Positions 32,607 to 45,333 of a stretch of DNA of 64,000 bases are shown here, piece by piece. Position 1 is the stretch's first letter. Each line of letters begins with the position of its first letter. Below the pieces are notes generated by a model. The model did no database searches and was not told the origin of the DNA. It saw only the letters and a program-made list of their open reading frames with translations. The stretch is from Punctularia strigosozonata HHB-11173 SS5 (taxonomy: Eukaryota > Basidiomycota > Agaricomycetes > Corticiales > Punctulariaceae): the NCBI RefSeq assembly GCF_000264995.1, contig NW_006767439.1, positions 714,961 through 778,960 on the forward strand, given 5' to 3'. The translations under genes were made by a program, and so were the position numbers.

Positions 32607-35280
32607 ACGTTGTCGAACTTTGCGCACCGGTAGCCCTCGATGGCTCGCAGTAACTCGCAGCTGTACCCGGTGCTCCCTGTGCTCTTTTTCAGTGCACAGT
32701 GCCCAGCCTCCGACGGTCGGCGCATCCCCCGTTGCGCTCTAGGGCCCGGTCTGGGCTCTTGTTGCATATTACTGGTGTATACTGCCCTGCACTGCCTGAT
32801 CACGAAGATTTTTGGTGTGCAACTACTAGAACTTGGGGGTGCATTTCGATCTCCGCGTGCTGCGTAGCGCCGAGCGTACCCAAATGGTACTAGTTTCGAG
32901 TTCTGGCCGGGCCCGCTTGCGTTCGACGTACGTGGGCTCCCGCGTCACCGCAAATACGCTAAATCCGCAATCTCGTGGCTGTCATCCTCGTCCTCCAGCC
33001 ATCCGGCGGCGGCTGTCGATGCCACGAACCCGGATTGTCGATCGTGTCATCTGTTTTCTCGTCAGCGGGAGTGCTCTGATTGAGTCATATCCGTGCCTTC
33101 CTCGATTTCAATCCTTCGTCGATCAAACGGAATAGAGACCCCCCCCCCGGCCGGGGGCCCAGAACGTCGCTTCAGATTGGGACAGGGGCTGGGTTCTGCT
33201 GGGATTCCCGAATTGAAGCCCCCCCCCCCCCTTCGCGGTCGGGATATCGTTCCTGGTCCTTTCCGACTGGCATGTGGGGATGTCAAACGGTTCGGGTTTT
33301 CCGAAACCGACGTGTCGTCCGTAGGCATACATGTCACTGCGTTTCGTCTACTTTCCCCCTTTTTTCTGTTTCTCGCGGCGACAGCGGGATTTGCCCACGA
33401 TAGAATATTGTGACCGAGCATGAACTTCGTCGCAGCCTGGTCGCAGCAGGTCATAAATCACTCGGCAGTGCAAGTCACCTGCAGTATCTCCACCTTCTAG
33501 CTTCACATTATTTTGTGGGTTGAGATGATGAGAAAAACAGGGTGTCCGGCGACTCAGGTTTGCTTATGTATGATATATTCGATGGACAGCCAAACGCAGA
33601 GCTGATTGCTTCGGTTTCGAGTTCCCGTACCCAAGGTTTAGCGTGTCTAGTGCATGTCAGTGGATGCTATCCCCAGCTAGCCACGGCTGCTCAAGTGGGT
33701 GCTGCCGGTGTGCAATGTCGTCGGCACGATCGTGGATGGCGCCTCCAGGAGTCCAGCTCATTGGATCACGCAGCCTGCTATGACATTTCTCCCAAGTCCC
33801 GACGTGTTCGTCGCAACACGGAACTCAATTGCGTCCTTTGCGTGAGCAAAACGATGTGAGCGTGTTCTATCGTTCGCTACCATGTTTCTTGTCTGCCATC
33901 GTAGAGACCGCCGGCCTCCAACCGGCGCCGGAAGCAGACCGATTGCGCGAAGTCTGCCTTCTACATGGGTCTCCGATACGACGATATCGATTGGCGCTTT
34001 GGAGTCTTTTGGAGTCCGGCGTGAGACTCCGCCTTGTGCGCTTTTCCGACGACAATCCGTTGCCGGCAGGCGACAGCCAATCGCGATCCAGACGTTGGGA
34101 CTTGTCTCGAAACTTCGTTCCGCACACATTCGAAGGGCTTCGACTACATATAGCTCGGGAAGGACGCCGAGTTCATCGGCCTCGGACTCTGGCCTTTATG
34201 GTCGAAGCCGCTCTATGCAATTCAAAACGCTTCGACAGGGGCAAGAACGAACGCGACGAAAATATGTCCCGATGTGGTCGCAATGAATACATCGATCCTG
34301 TCGCACCGGGCCTTCGACGGCTAGACGTGCAATGTACGACACAGCCCACGACTCGATCTCCAAGCTTCGCCGGATGCTCATATGACCTGCGATGTCCATC
34401 GTCATCGGTGCAGCTCCTGCGATCGACCTCATTTACCTTTTCTCATAACCCGCGTCGCTGACCGCGTGCAGCCCTCTCTGATCAGCTCCGATTTATGGCT
34501 TCACCTTCGTAGCTGCGTCACTGGTACTCATGTCATCATCGACTCGTCTGTGTCAGCTTGGGATGGACGATGGAGCTGTACGAATAGGATCCTTTCAGAG
34601 CACTACGATGAGCCCGTGCACATGGCCGAGGTTCATTACAAGCACACGTGCTGCGACAGCCTCTCGGGATGACTCTGCTGGCGACAGGATCTCGTCTTCA
34701 TCTCGCTCGACCCCCTCTGGCAGTACCGGTGCATGTCTCTCGGAATGGCCCCCCGCCGCGATGTGCGTCTTGCATGAAGAGAGGGCTACGGAGACCTGGC
34801 GCAGCGTCAGAAGGTAATCGGGCTATGCAAAACTCTCGCAATATAGAGATATCCTCGCGTGGCCCACACAGTCCGTCTTGACAGCCTTGAGCGCAGGTGC
34901 GAGATTCAACGGAATCCGAATTCTCAGGCGCGTCGGATAAGCCTTCAAGGTCATCTCCTCGGCATGCCAGTCTCCAGGATCATGCTCGGCGTCGTTCCGT
35001 ATATCAGGGAGGATAGAAGCAGCGCCGTGGGCTCACGCGCTATGACAAGAACGCATCCGGTCGCGTCCGGAATGTACCCCTTCTGCTGCGCGGAGCTTGA
35101 GTGCGCGTATGCGGGCTCGATAAAAGACAGAAGCGAGAAGGCGTCCCTGCAGCGGCGACGATAGGCATTTCGTATATAAGACACTCATGGCCCCTTGCAG
35201 GCACTCATTAACCTTGCCATCACTCCCGCTGATCCCCTGCTTCATCCATCGGTCGCCCTCCTGCAGCTCAGATTCCGACG
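32607..35280. other. Gene-poor interval of 2.7 kb
   Basis: No frame in this interval shows a recognisable domain. Poly-C runs lie at 33139-33148 and 33219-33231. A TATA box (tatataag, about 35173-35180) lies roughly 105 bp before the terpene synthase ATG. Confidence 0.5.
33139..33231. repeat. Pair of poly-C tracts (10 and 13 bases)
   Basis: Runs of C at 33139-33148 and 33219-33231 lie on the same strand about 70 bp apart. They are likely mononucleotide microsatellites. Length may vary or be mis-sequenced. Confidence 0.7.
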
Positions 35281-36551
35281 ATGCTACCTCTCGATGCCCC
35301 TCAGCCTCATTCACCGGTCCAGGTCGTCCTTCCAGACCTCATCTCTCACTGCCATTTCACCTACCGGGTTAACCCTCATTGCGCGGAGGCCGGAAGCGCC
35401 TCGGAGGAGTGGCTACAAGCAGGCGGAAAACTCAGCGCGCGAAAGCGGGCCGCCTTCCACGGCCTCAAGGCTGGCCTCCTGACGTCTATGTGCTACCCTG
35501 ACGCGGGCTACGACGAATTGCGCGTATGCTGCGACTTCATGAACTACCTCGTGTGTACCCAGCCGCCCTTCGGGTTTGGGGGGTGGTCCTCTCCTCCACC
35601 ACTTTTTTCCCCTTCGCTCATAAAGCCGGCGCAGTTCCACCTCGACGATCTCACGGATGACATGGACGAGCGGAATGCACGCGCTGCATCTGATGTTGTG
35701 ATGAACACCTTGTATCACCCTGGGACCTTCGTTTCCGAGACTCGCATTGGGAAGATGACCCGGGAGTGAGTATCCTGACATAGCCGGTCCGCCTCATGTT
35801 CATTCCAAACATAGCTACTGGGTGCGACTTCTCAAGACCGGGTCCGCAGGAGCCCAGCAACGTAAGTCTTTCCTGTCCCCGCGACTTCTGAGCATTCAGA
35901 GTCACTCACGATTCCGGTTCGGCTCAGGGTTCATGGAGACCTTCGACTTCTTTTTTGCGGCGGTCGCACAGCAGGCCTTCGATCGAAAGCATGGCGTTGT
36001 CCCTGACTTGGAGACGTACATAGTGCAACGACGCGATACCAGCGGGTGCAAACCATGCTGGGCGCTGATCGAGTATGCAAACCACCTAGACCTGCCGGAG
36101 GAGGTGATGGACCACCCCGTCATTCGTGCCCTAGGCGAGGCCGCAAACGATCTGGTGACCTGGTCAAACGTGTGCTACCTTCTTTCACAGCGTGCGACAG
36201 CGGACTAACCTTATTTATTAGGACATATTCTCGTACAACGTCGAGCAAGCCCGTGGAGATACGCACAATATGATCCCCGTGGTCATGCGTCAGGAGGGCC
36301 TGGATCTTCAAACGGCGTTCGACTTCGTCGGGGAAATGTGCAAGCGGTCCATCGACCGCTTCTCGCAAAATTCGGACAATTTACCCTCATTTGGTCGCGA
36401 TATCGACGCCCAGCTGAGGGTGTACGCGGAGGGCCTGGCGTCGTGGATAGCGGGCTCCCTAGACTGGAGCTTCGTGTCCGAGCGGTATTTCGGCAAGGAT
36501 GGCCTGCTGATCAAAGCCAGCAGGCTCATGTTGCTTCGTCCCAAGCTATAA
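35281..36551 (+). CDS. Sesquiterpene synthase-like terpene cyclase
   Basis: Five exons (35281-35550, 35635-35765, 35815-35861, 35928-36169, 36222-36551) encode 339 aa, a usual length for basidiomycete class I cyclases. The metal-binding motifs are present: an aspartate-rich block FHLDDLTDDMD (about residues 91-101) and the NSE triad NDIFSYNVEQARGD (about 231-244), which splicing restores across intron 4. These bind the Mg2+ that ionises farnesyl diphosphate. The aspartate block is split from NYL by an 84-nt intron. The product cannot be told from sequence. No P450, dehydrogenase or transcription factor lies within the nearest genes, so it appears as a lone synthase. TATA at about 35173. Confidence 0.92.
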
Positions 36552-36991
36552 TTTGATACACCCCGATGCAGCTATCGCGGGGGCCATGTAAATCCAATGC
36601 ATGACGTCCATGCCTTGGAGGAGAGCACATCTTCGGCTTGCTCGATCGGAAGTGCGTTCGTACATGCACATACTATGATGTTTATCGCGCGGCCGTAAGT
36701 ACCCGACATCAACTATACCAGTCCTGCCCCCCTATAGTCAATATGCTTTTTGATATGCCGATCATACCCATTTATGTTGTAGCTTAGCAGGGCACGTCTT
36801 TGGACTGCCCTCCTGCCCTCTTTTTCCGGACTTAGAGCAATGCAACTCATTGGCCCGCGTACACTGTTTCGACGGCTGATACATGTGATAGCAAAACTGG
36901 ATGAACGAGCGCAGTACAACCTGAAGCATGGTAAGGAGGATCGGCATGGCAACCCGCATATATCACAAGTACGCACCGATAGGCATTGGCA
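36552..36991. other. Convergent intergenic interval
   Basis: These 440 bases between the convergent terpene synthase and PWP2 genes hold no recognised feature. Confidence 0.5.
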
Positions 36992-39919
36992 CTACGCAAC
37001 CTCAATCTGCATACCAACTTCTCGATTTTGATGGACCTTAGCCTGATCAATCAGGTAGTCCAACGTCCAAGAGTTTTCATTGCACCTGGAAAGAGATAAA
37101 TTAGGTCTGCGAACCCATGAGGCAACAATTCGTACGCACAATTTCGCAATGGTAGTCTCGCAATCGGCCAGTCCTTTCTTCAACTCCCTCAGCGCACTAG
37201 CATATTCTCCGGAGCGCGAATGATCCCGCAAATACCGCCCATGGGCGGTCAACAAGCTCCTGATCCACACCAGATCGAACTCCAAATGTGGACTCTTCTC
37301 CAGGTGATCCGCCACGAATCGCACCATCTGCTCGACGTATACGACCGGTAGTTGCCTCGCTATCAGCCGAATGTCCGCATGAGGTATGGACTCATAGACA
37401 CGGTGGATGAGCGGCTTTTCGTTCAGTCGGAAAGCCATAATAAGAGCTTTAAGGTATTCATGATTCGCGAGGACTGCGAGGAGGGATTGTGGAGTGAGAT
37501 CGATATCGAGGTCGAACGGATCGAACGCGATGGAGTCGTCGACGGAGTATATGAGCAATCCTTCGGTGGACGCGGCAGCCCATGCCCTCCCTGTGGGGCT
37601 GAACCGCACGCACTTCGTCCGCGCTTCCTGCCGGTATTTCCGCTTCCCGAGGTCGCCCCTTTGCGCGCCAGGCAGACTCTGGTCAGCACGGTCCTCGAGA
37701 TCGGATTCGTCCCCTCGATCGTCCACCAATTCTGCACTGTACCCACCATCCATTATCTTCCTCGAGTCCAGGAACTCCTGGGTGCCATCCAAAGACAGGT
37801 TCTCCGATATTTGGAATTTGCGCACCATGACGCCATCCGCGACGTCGTACAGCACGACGTATTTGCTGTTCCCGCCCGCGAGCAGGCAACGCCCGTCGGC
37901 CGTATACGTGAGCGAGTTGAAGGACTTGCCTGACGCCGAGTTCGCCGCTGTCCGCCGGTCATCTATCCGCCGCCCACCGGACACGTCCTTACGACCCTCA
38001 ATGATACCCGTTTGCTTGCCCTGCCCAACATCCCAAAAGGCGATTTGCCCATCAAGCGTTGAGGCCGTGAGTTCTTTGCCGTCCGGCCGGAATGCCAGCG
38101 CAAGGACGTCGGCGGAGAGCGTGAATGGTTCGACGGCGCCCGATCGCCCGTACATCGTCCATACCCTGACGGTCTTGTCCCAACTTCCGCTGGCGAGAAA
38201 GTCCCCGGTCGGGGAGAAGGCGAGGCTGCACACCGGCCCTTCGTGTCCGGCCAGAACGTCGAGTAGCCGACCGGTCTGCACGGACCAGAGGAAGATCTCG
38301 AACGAGTCTGTTGAGCCCGCCGCGACCACCTCTCCGCTCGGATCTACGGCCAGGCTCGAGAACTGCACCGGCTGCGGTGAGGTGAACGTTCGGAAATTGC
38401 GATAACGCACAAGGTCGAAGGCCCGGACAGTCCCGTCGAGGGAGGCCGAGAACAGGACCTGGCCCTGCTTCGCGAACTCGACACACGACACGGCCGAAGA
38501 ATGCTCGGAAAACGTCACGAAGCAGAAACCGGAGTTGACGTTCCACACTTTGACTTTGCCGTCGTCGCCCCCTGTGGCGACGTACTGCCCGTCGGGCGCC
38601 CACGACAGGGTGTTCATGTCGAAGTAGTGCCCCTGCTGCTTGAGAACGTAGCTCTCGCTCTGCCATTCCCATACGAGGAGTTGTCCGAGGGTTGTGGAGC
38701 CGAAGGCGAGCCACTCGCCTTGAGGATTAACGGCGACGGAGGTGATTTTTTGTTGCGAGATCGAGAGTGTGTGCAAGGAGGAAAAGGCGGGGAGTTCCCA
38801 GAGACCGAAGACACCGGTTGAAAGGCCCAGCACGAGTAGGGAGGAGGGGCAGTGGAAGGTTGAAGAGACTACCCTAGTAGAAGGTAGATTGAGGTAATGA
38901 CGCTTGTGGACGCCCCAGCGCGTGCGGGCAATGAGATTCGCGTCCGTGGAGGTGGAGGCGGCCACTTGCATATCTTCATCCTCGTCATCGCTGGGCTCGT
39001 CGGAGGCTTTGGCTTTCCAGGTGAACACGGCACCATCTCTGCTGACCGTGTATATCTACGTAAAGGTCAGATCCTTTCGTTACTTCGGAGCATGTATGAA
39101 TGTGCTTACGTGTTGGCCATCTGCAGAGAAGTAAGCGCCAATGACGGCATCTCGGTGACCTGCAAACGTTTTGGGACGGAAACCCTCAAGAGGGTTGAGG
39201 GTAAACAAGCGGGCGGTCATGTCACGAGAGGTGGTGATGAAACAACTATTCCATGTGTCAGAAAACGGGCCGAGGGCAACGTAGATCGTAGTTGAATGCA
39301 CCTGGAGTCAGGGGCCCATTGAATGCTGAGAACATCGTCATGGTGGCCAGTGTAGGTCCTGTGAAGCACGAAAGGCGCGAACTCCCGGACGAGATGGTTA
39401 GGTGTCCGCCAGACTTGAATGTGCGACGCATGCGTGACCGCGATGTATTTGCTATCCGGGGAGAAAACGATCGCGCGCACGGACTTGTGAAAGTTAAAGT
39501 GGTGTAAGACGACGCCACGCTTGAAGTTGACGAGCAAGGCCCGGCCATCTTCGTCGACGCTCACGAGGACATTGGAATCCGGGCTAAGGGCAATGGCGGA
39601 GATATTTTTGCGATTCTCAAAGGGAAGGGTACGTGACTTGTTGCTGTGATAACGAATATCAGATATAGCGCCCTTTTGCGTAGTTGAAGGGGAGAGGCGT
39701 AGCGAGCGTATGCAGAGTTTTAATAGGACGTACTTCACGAGGTCGAAGACCGAAACACGATTCCCCACTGGGCTCAAGATGCTGTTGCCACATGAAGTGA
39801 ACACTATGTTCCCTTGGCGGTATACTGTCCCGCAGAGGTTCGAGAACTGAGTGCATAAGCGATCAGAGGCCTCTCCTTGACAATCCTTCGGTGAACGGCA
39901 CCTTATAGTTGGACTTCAT
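36992..39919 (-). CDS. PWP2: PWP2, WD40 core subunit of the U3 snoRNP / small-subunit processome
   Basis: Six exons (39919-39902, 39846-39734, 39643-39302, 39245-39110, 39055-37140, 37085-36992) encode 872 aa. PWP2 scaffolds the UTP-B complex in early 18S rRNA maturation in the nucleolus. The start MKSNYKFSNLCGTVYRQGNIVFT and LSPVGNRVSVFDLVNNKSRTLPFENRKNISAIALSPD match the family closely. Tandem WD40 blades run through to GDFLASGSWDKTVRVW, and the Utp12 C-terminal domain (NHEYLKALIMAFRLNEKPLIHRVYESIPHADIRLIARQLPVVYVEQMVRFVADHLEKSPHLEFDLVWIRSLL) follows. The first exon codes for only six residues. It is divergent from the MAK5-like gene across 198 bp. Confidence 0.97.
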
Positions 39920-40117
39920 CCTAGCGTATAATTCCAATAGAAGCAGTTAATATCACAGCGTGGTCCACCGCCGACAGCACCGGTCCTTAGCCCTCGCAAT
40001 CAGCGTTACTTCAGCCAAGCAACAACTTCGAGCAAACCGAGAGGGACAGAAACTAGTCTTGTGGCTATGCCAAATTTCTCTTCGCCCGGGTTCTCTCCGA
40101 CGTGCGATTGACAAACT
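39920..40117. promoter_or_regulatory. 198-bp bidirectional promoter PWP2/MAK5-like
   Basis: This very short interval lies between two divergent start codons of ribosome-assembly genes. Co-expression through a shared promoter is an inference from the layout. I do not see a certain ribosome-biogenesis element such as PAC or RRPE in it. Confidence 0.55.
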
Positions 40118-43012
40118 ATGGCGCTCACGAACAAGCGAAAAATTGCCAAGGATGCCCGAGCGTTAGGCCCCAGAAAGCGCGTCAAGTCTACAGACGACCT
40201 CCCTTGGAAGAGCATATCACGTTCCCGTCGTGCAGCGCTGGGTAGCGGGGATCTGGATGGGATATTGGACCTCGAGGAGGTGAAAGGTGTAGAGGTGGTT
40301 TACGAGGAAACGGATGTAGGACGAGTTGCGAGATTCAACGTGCCTGAAGGGGCTGAGGCCGATGCGGACGCGGAGGATGTTACGAATGATGGGGAGCAGG
40401 AGGATGCTGCTGGCTCAAGTCGCTCTGCCTCTCCTCGGCTCTCTGAAGCCCGAGCTGAAGAAGAAGGGGACGACTTCGACTGTAAGTTGCCTCGTAATAT
40501 TACGGCGCAGCACGCTCAGAGCCCGCCATCTGCTCTTTCAGCAGAGAAGTTATTGCCTGCTTGGCACAAATATAAGGATCACGTTCATCCTAAGCTCCTC
40601 CGAGCGCTCCATGCTCAAGGCTTCAACTCGCCAACTCCCATTCAAGCGCAAGTGATACCCGAGGCTGGGACAGGTCGAGATGTTGTGGGGATCGCGGAGA
40701 CCGTGCGTTGTTACTGTGCCCAGCCAGACATTCCACGGGCTGATGTCTGGTCCCATGATAAAGGGCTCCGGGAAGACTCTTGCGTATGGCTTGCCCGTTT
40801 TGACTGATCTCCTCACTCGTTCGCGCCCGAAGCCAAAGTCAAGACGTGCCGTTCAAGCCCTCATACTCGCACCAACCCGTGAACTGGCGCTGCAGGTTAC
40901 GCAACATTTGAATGCCTGCCTCAATAACCTTTACGATACACCCGAAGGTGAAGGACACGATGGATCCAAGACCACGAATGGGAAAGGCAAAGCAAAAGTA
41001 ACGACAGAACAAAAAAAGGGCCCACCTATAGTCAGCATAGCAGCCGTGATTGGTGGCATGTCTGCGCAGAAACAGAGACGCGTACTGGATCGCGGTGTGG
41101 ACGTGCTGGTTGCGACACCAGGTCGTTTATGGGACGTTCTTCAGGAGGTACAAATTCGAAATGCCATTACCTTGTCATGCTTCTCTATCCCGCGTCTTCC
41201 TGGTGTTCTTCAACATCGATCGCTTATCACATTGATAGGATGACGCCCTCGCGAACCAACTACGACACCTGCGCTTCCTCGTGCTTGATGAAGCTGACAG
41301 GATGGTCGAAGCCGGTCATTATGCGGAACTTGACAACATCTTACGCCTGACCTTCCGAGGAAGCGGGTTCGTTTCCTCGTTTTACTTTCATTTCCGCCTG
41401 ACTCCTTACGTGTTCTTCATATAGAGATGCGGATACTAGCCCTGAATTTACAGGAGAACAGGCTGTCGCAGCTGAGGTTGAGGCTGAAGAACAAGACGCG
41501 CGATCGCAGCATGACGGGCTACAGACGTTTGTTTTCTCAGCGACGATGAGCAAAGACCTCCAACGCAATCTCAAGCAACGTCGGAAGTCTAAGAAACCGT
41601 TCAAACCGAAAACCAAACCTCAGACTACTCTTGGTACCTGATCCGAGCGCATATACTCAACTCGATGACTGACAAGTATTCACTCAGATGATCTGTTATT
41701 ACGCCTTGACTTTCGCGATCCGGAGCCCAAAATCGTCGATCTCAGCCCCGAGGGCGGGATCGTGTCTACGCTCAAACAGAGCAAAGTAGAGTGTTTATCT
41801 GCCGACAAGGTGCACATTTTGTCCCCTCTTTGTCTTCGAGCAATGTTTCTGACTCGACAAATCAAGGACGTGTATCTCTACTATTTCTTGCTCCGGTATC
41901 CCGGTCGCTCTCTCGTCTTTCTCTCTGCCATCGACGGCATACGACGCTTGATGCCCCTCCTTGACTTGCTCGGTGTGAAGGCGTTCCCTCTACACTCGCA
42001 GCTGGAGCAAAGGCAACGGCTGAAGAACCTTGACCGGTTAATCTCCTTTTTACCTTCGTCCGCTGATTCACTCATACTCATTCTTACGCTGCCACAGCTT
42101 CAAATCGACAGCGAATTCAGTTCTCCTCGCGACCGATATAGCCGCGCGGGGGTTGGACATCCCATCCGTGGATCACGTCATCCACTACCAGATTCCTCGT
42201 TCTGCCGACGTGTATGTACACAGAAATGGGCGGACGGCCCGTGCTATGAGGGATGGGTTCAGTTTGTTGATGTGCGCACCTGACGAGAGGAAGGTTGTGA
42301 GAGCGTTGCTGGGAAGCGTTGGGCGAGGTAACGCTCTCCGTTTAAGTTAGATATCGTATCCACCACTGACAACACTTGCTTACAGAAGAGGACGAGATAC
42401 CCGAGATTGCGGTCGAGCTACACATCCTGTACAAGCTAAAAGAACGCGTACAGCTAGCAAAACAAATTGACTCGCAGCAGCACAAGGTCCGGAAGGTCAA
42501 TCACGAGAAGAAGTGGATGCGAGAAGCTGCGGAGGCAATGGAAATAGAGCTCAACTCTGACTTTGCTAGGTACTCATTTCCTCACCACTGTTTCGAAGAC
42601 AAAAGACCGTCAGCTGACGCTGCTACTGCCCGTTGATCAGCGACAACGATGATCTGCCGGCTGTGCGAAAACGCAAGGAGCAGGACGCCAAGATCGCCAA
42701 GCTGAAGGCGGAACTAAAACAGATGCTTGCCCAGCCGCTCGTCGCTCAGGGCGTATCAAAGCGATACATCACTTCTGGCACTCGACCTATAGCCGATGAG
42801 CTGCTTGCTGGTGAATGTGGGTGTTGCGAGCGCACTACATGACATGAGACTAGCTGACAAGGATTTCCCTCGCAGATCATGAGACCATGTTGGGGCTGCC
42901 CAAATCTGTTGCAGGGAGTGATGTGCAACCTGTCAAGAAACGCAAGCAGAAAGCCAAGAAGCTAGCATCAGGCGACGATGGTGAAGAATGGGGCGGCATC
43001 AATGCGGAATGA
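40118..43012 (+). CDS. MAK5: DEAD-box ATP-dependent RNA helicase, MAK5/DDX24-like
   Basis: Eleven exons sum to 2265 nt (754 aa). The protein unwinds RNA during 60S ribosomal subunit assembly. Visible helicase motifs are the Q-motif region [21 protein letters not shown], motif [17 protein letters not shown] (restored over intron 2), Ia PTRELALQV, Ib [72 protein letters not shown] and [11 protein letters not shown]. The insert between I and II, with a Lys-rich [14 protein letters not shown] stretch, and the acidic N-terminus are typical of the MAK5 branch. The C-terminus is Lys-rich and likely nucleolar. It is divergent from PWP2. Confidence 0.95.
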
Positions 43013-43340
43013 GCCTAAAGAAGCGGCAGCAGGAGGGGGTTACACCAGTTACAGAGCCACCGGCGGTGGTTATAGGTGGCCGATGATACGAGTTCCTGTG
43101 TTTGTGGGCAGACAGAGTGTCCTTCGCAGTGGCACAACATTCTCTACCTATCGGCACCGCGGAATTTCATTCGGCATTCAAGTACACCACGCACAGGAAC
43201 GCCGTCGAATGTCAAGAAATTGTGTTGTGTTGTTAGAAATACATGACATGCGATTGAGAGGAACCTCGGTGGCGGAACACCAATCGGACTCCCGCCATGA
43301 CCGCTCATTAAGCCAAACACATGTTCCGCTTCCCGCTTGG
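43013..43340. other. Convergent intergenic interval
   Basis: These 328 bases lie between the convergent MAK5-like and transporter genes. Nothing is recognised in them. Confidence 0.5.
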
Positions 43341-45333
43341 TCAGACTTTATCACCGCCGTCGACCGGAGACGTATACGTGTCTTTGTCCTCCTGTTCATC
43401 TACCATCAGCTCGTCCGCCGCCCGACCAGATATTCGGGCCATCGCTTGCTCCCCATCGAAGAGAGCCGCGGTCTCTTCGAGTGTCCTGTTCTTCGTTTCG
43501 ACGACGAAGAGGTAACAGTAGACGAATTCGAAGACGATCCAAACCACGTAGACGATGTAGTATTTCCACCCGAGATGCTTGAGAGCAATGGGGTTCACAT
43601 ATTGGTTGAAGATCAGAGACAGGGACAGAGCGAAGCTGAAGACGGTCAGACCCTTGGCGCGAAGTGGATATGGGAGAATCTCGACCGTGTACGAGACTAT
43701 GAGAGGACTGAAGGCGAGGCTGGGAAGGGAATAGAATGAGTCGTGCATCTGACAGAGCTACTAAAGGACGCACTCGTAGAAGCCATAGAAGAGGAAGATG
43801 AACGCGATGACTGCGTGCGCAGCCGCCTGAGATTCGTGCAGGGCAAACTGGGCCGTACAGACCGTCTGAAACAGGAATGCGAAGAACATCCCTGCTGCGG
43901 ATGTGAGGAACAGGACACGGCGACCAGCTCTATCGACCAAGAAGGAAGCGAAGATGGTCCAGAATGAGTTCCATATTTGGAGAATGCCGTTGATGAGGAG
44001 CTGACGAGTAGGAGTTTGAGTTGCTGCTCCCACGCGACCTTGACAAGGACTAACCTGGATGGTAGGACTCTTGATGCCGATGGTGTCAAAAACCTTGTTG
44101 AGGTAGTATGATACTAGGCCGTTCCCACTCCATTGACTGAAAAACGCGAGAGCGATGACAATCCGCATCCGCTTGCGATTGCCTACGGCCAGCGATCAAT
44201 GTAAGGAGGATTAAAGCCGTACGCAGACACATACCAGGAGAAGTGAACAGTGACTTGTAGCCGACGTTGGCAGCAACCGTTTTGTCGAACTCGATGGCAG
44301 CCTTGATTTCTTCCAATTCGTAGCGCACCAGAGGATGGTCCTCATCGCCATCAGCATGATAATATGCCAACGTCCTGAGGGCATCCGCTTCTCGACCTCT
44401 GTTGACTAGCCAACGGGGAGATTCCGGGCCAAAGAGTATCAAGCAGACTTGGAAGACGGATGGCAGTCCTTGGATTGCGGATGGGATGCGCCAACTCAAA
44501 CTAGATGGGATCTTGAACGTCCCGAACGTGGTCCATGCCGCGATGAAAGCGCCGAATTGCCTATATCGTGACCAATGACTCACAGCTCGTATGATATCCT
44601 TGTAACTTACCAAACCGAGTTATACAGGGAGGTCAGTGGTGCACGGTGGGAGGGATAGGCGATCTCCGTGATCAACAGAGGGGCCGAATTACCTGAAACT
44701 CTCAATGTGAGTGATTACGAATGCAAGATCTCGTTGTTGCCTCTCACCGGCAATGCCAGCACCGAATCCGATAAGAAAGCTACGCTAGCTTCGATTACTT
44801 GCGTTTCAGCTGCCACCATTGCAATGCACTGACCGAGCTCCTATGAACATGCCGAAAGACTGCGCCGCTGCCTGCAGAGCTGCAGCTCCGCACATGATCA
44901 CGGCACCAATGAATATCGTCCTACGACGGCCAAGCCCATCCGACAAGAACGGCGCAAACGGATATGCCGCCAAAGATCCAATGTTCTGGCATGTTTCATT
45001 CAATTCTCCAGACACACAGCGTAAGTGCTCGCATACCTGTATGGCGTTGAACAAGCCTAAGGTGCCGCCCTGAGGATTATGGAAGTAACCCCTCCATTGA
45101 TCGAGGGATTGTAACCCGTTCATCATGCTCCCATCATATCCATTCGTCGACGAGGTCAAGAGCATAAGAAATATCCATGCATTGAGGAGAACAAGCCTGT
45201 ATTCGACCATTGAGGATAATTTCGGGTGGCAAAATGGCGCGTACCGCTTGTTTCTATACCATTTCTTCCTTTTGTCAAGAAACTGCTCGATGTTGGCGTT
45301 GCCATCATGGACGATTGCGGGACCGCCAGTCAT
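43341..45333 (-). CDS. MFS sugar transporter (hexose/lactose-permease type)
   Basis: Eight exons sum to 1623 nt (540 aa). The layout is that of the fungal sugar-porter family with about 12 membrane helices. The sequence shows STNGYDGSMMNGLQSLDQW in helix 1, PFLSDGLGRRRTIFIGAVIM (the D-G-x-G-R-R/K loop), CLIGFGAGIAGNSAPLLITEIAYPSHRAPLTSLYNSVWQFGAF (PLLITE-AYP-HRA signature), PESPRWLVNRGREADALRTLAYYHADGDEDHPLVRYELEEIKAAIEFD in the central loop, DRAGRRVLF, and PYPLRAKGL with the C-terminal FVVETKNRTLEET. The substrate is probably a mono- or disaccharide but cannot be told from sequence. It acts at the plasma membrane. Two exons are only 32 and 82 nt. Confidence 0.93.
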
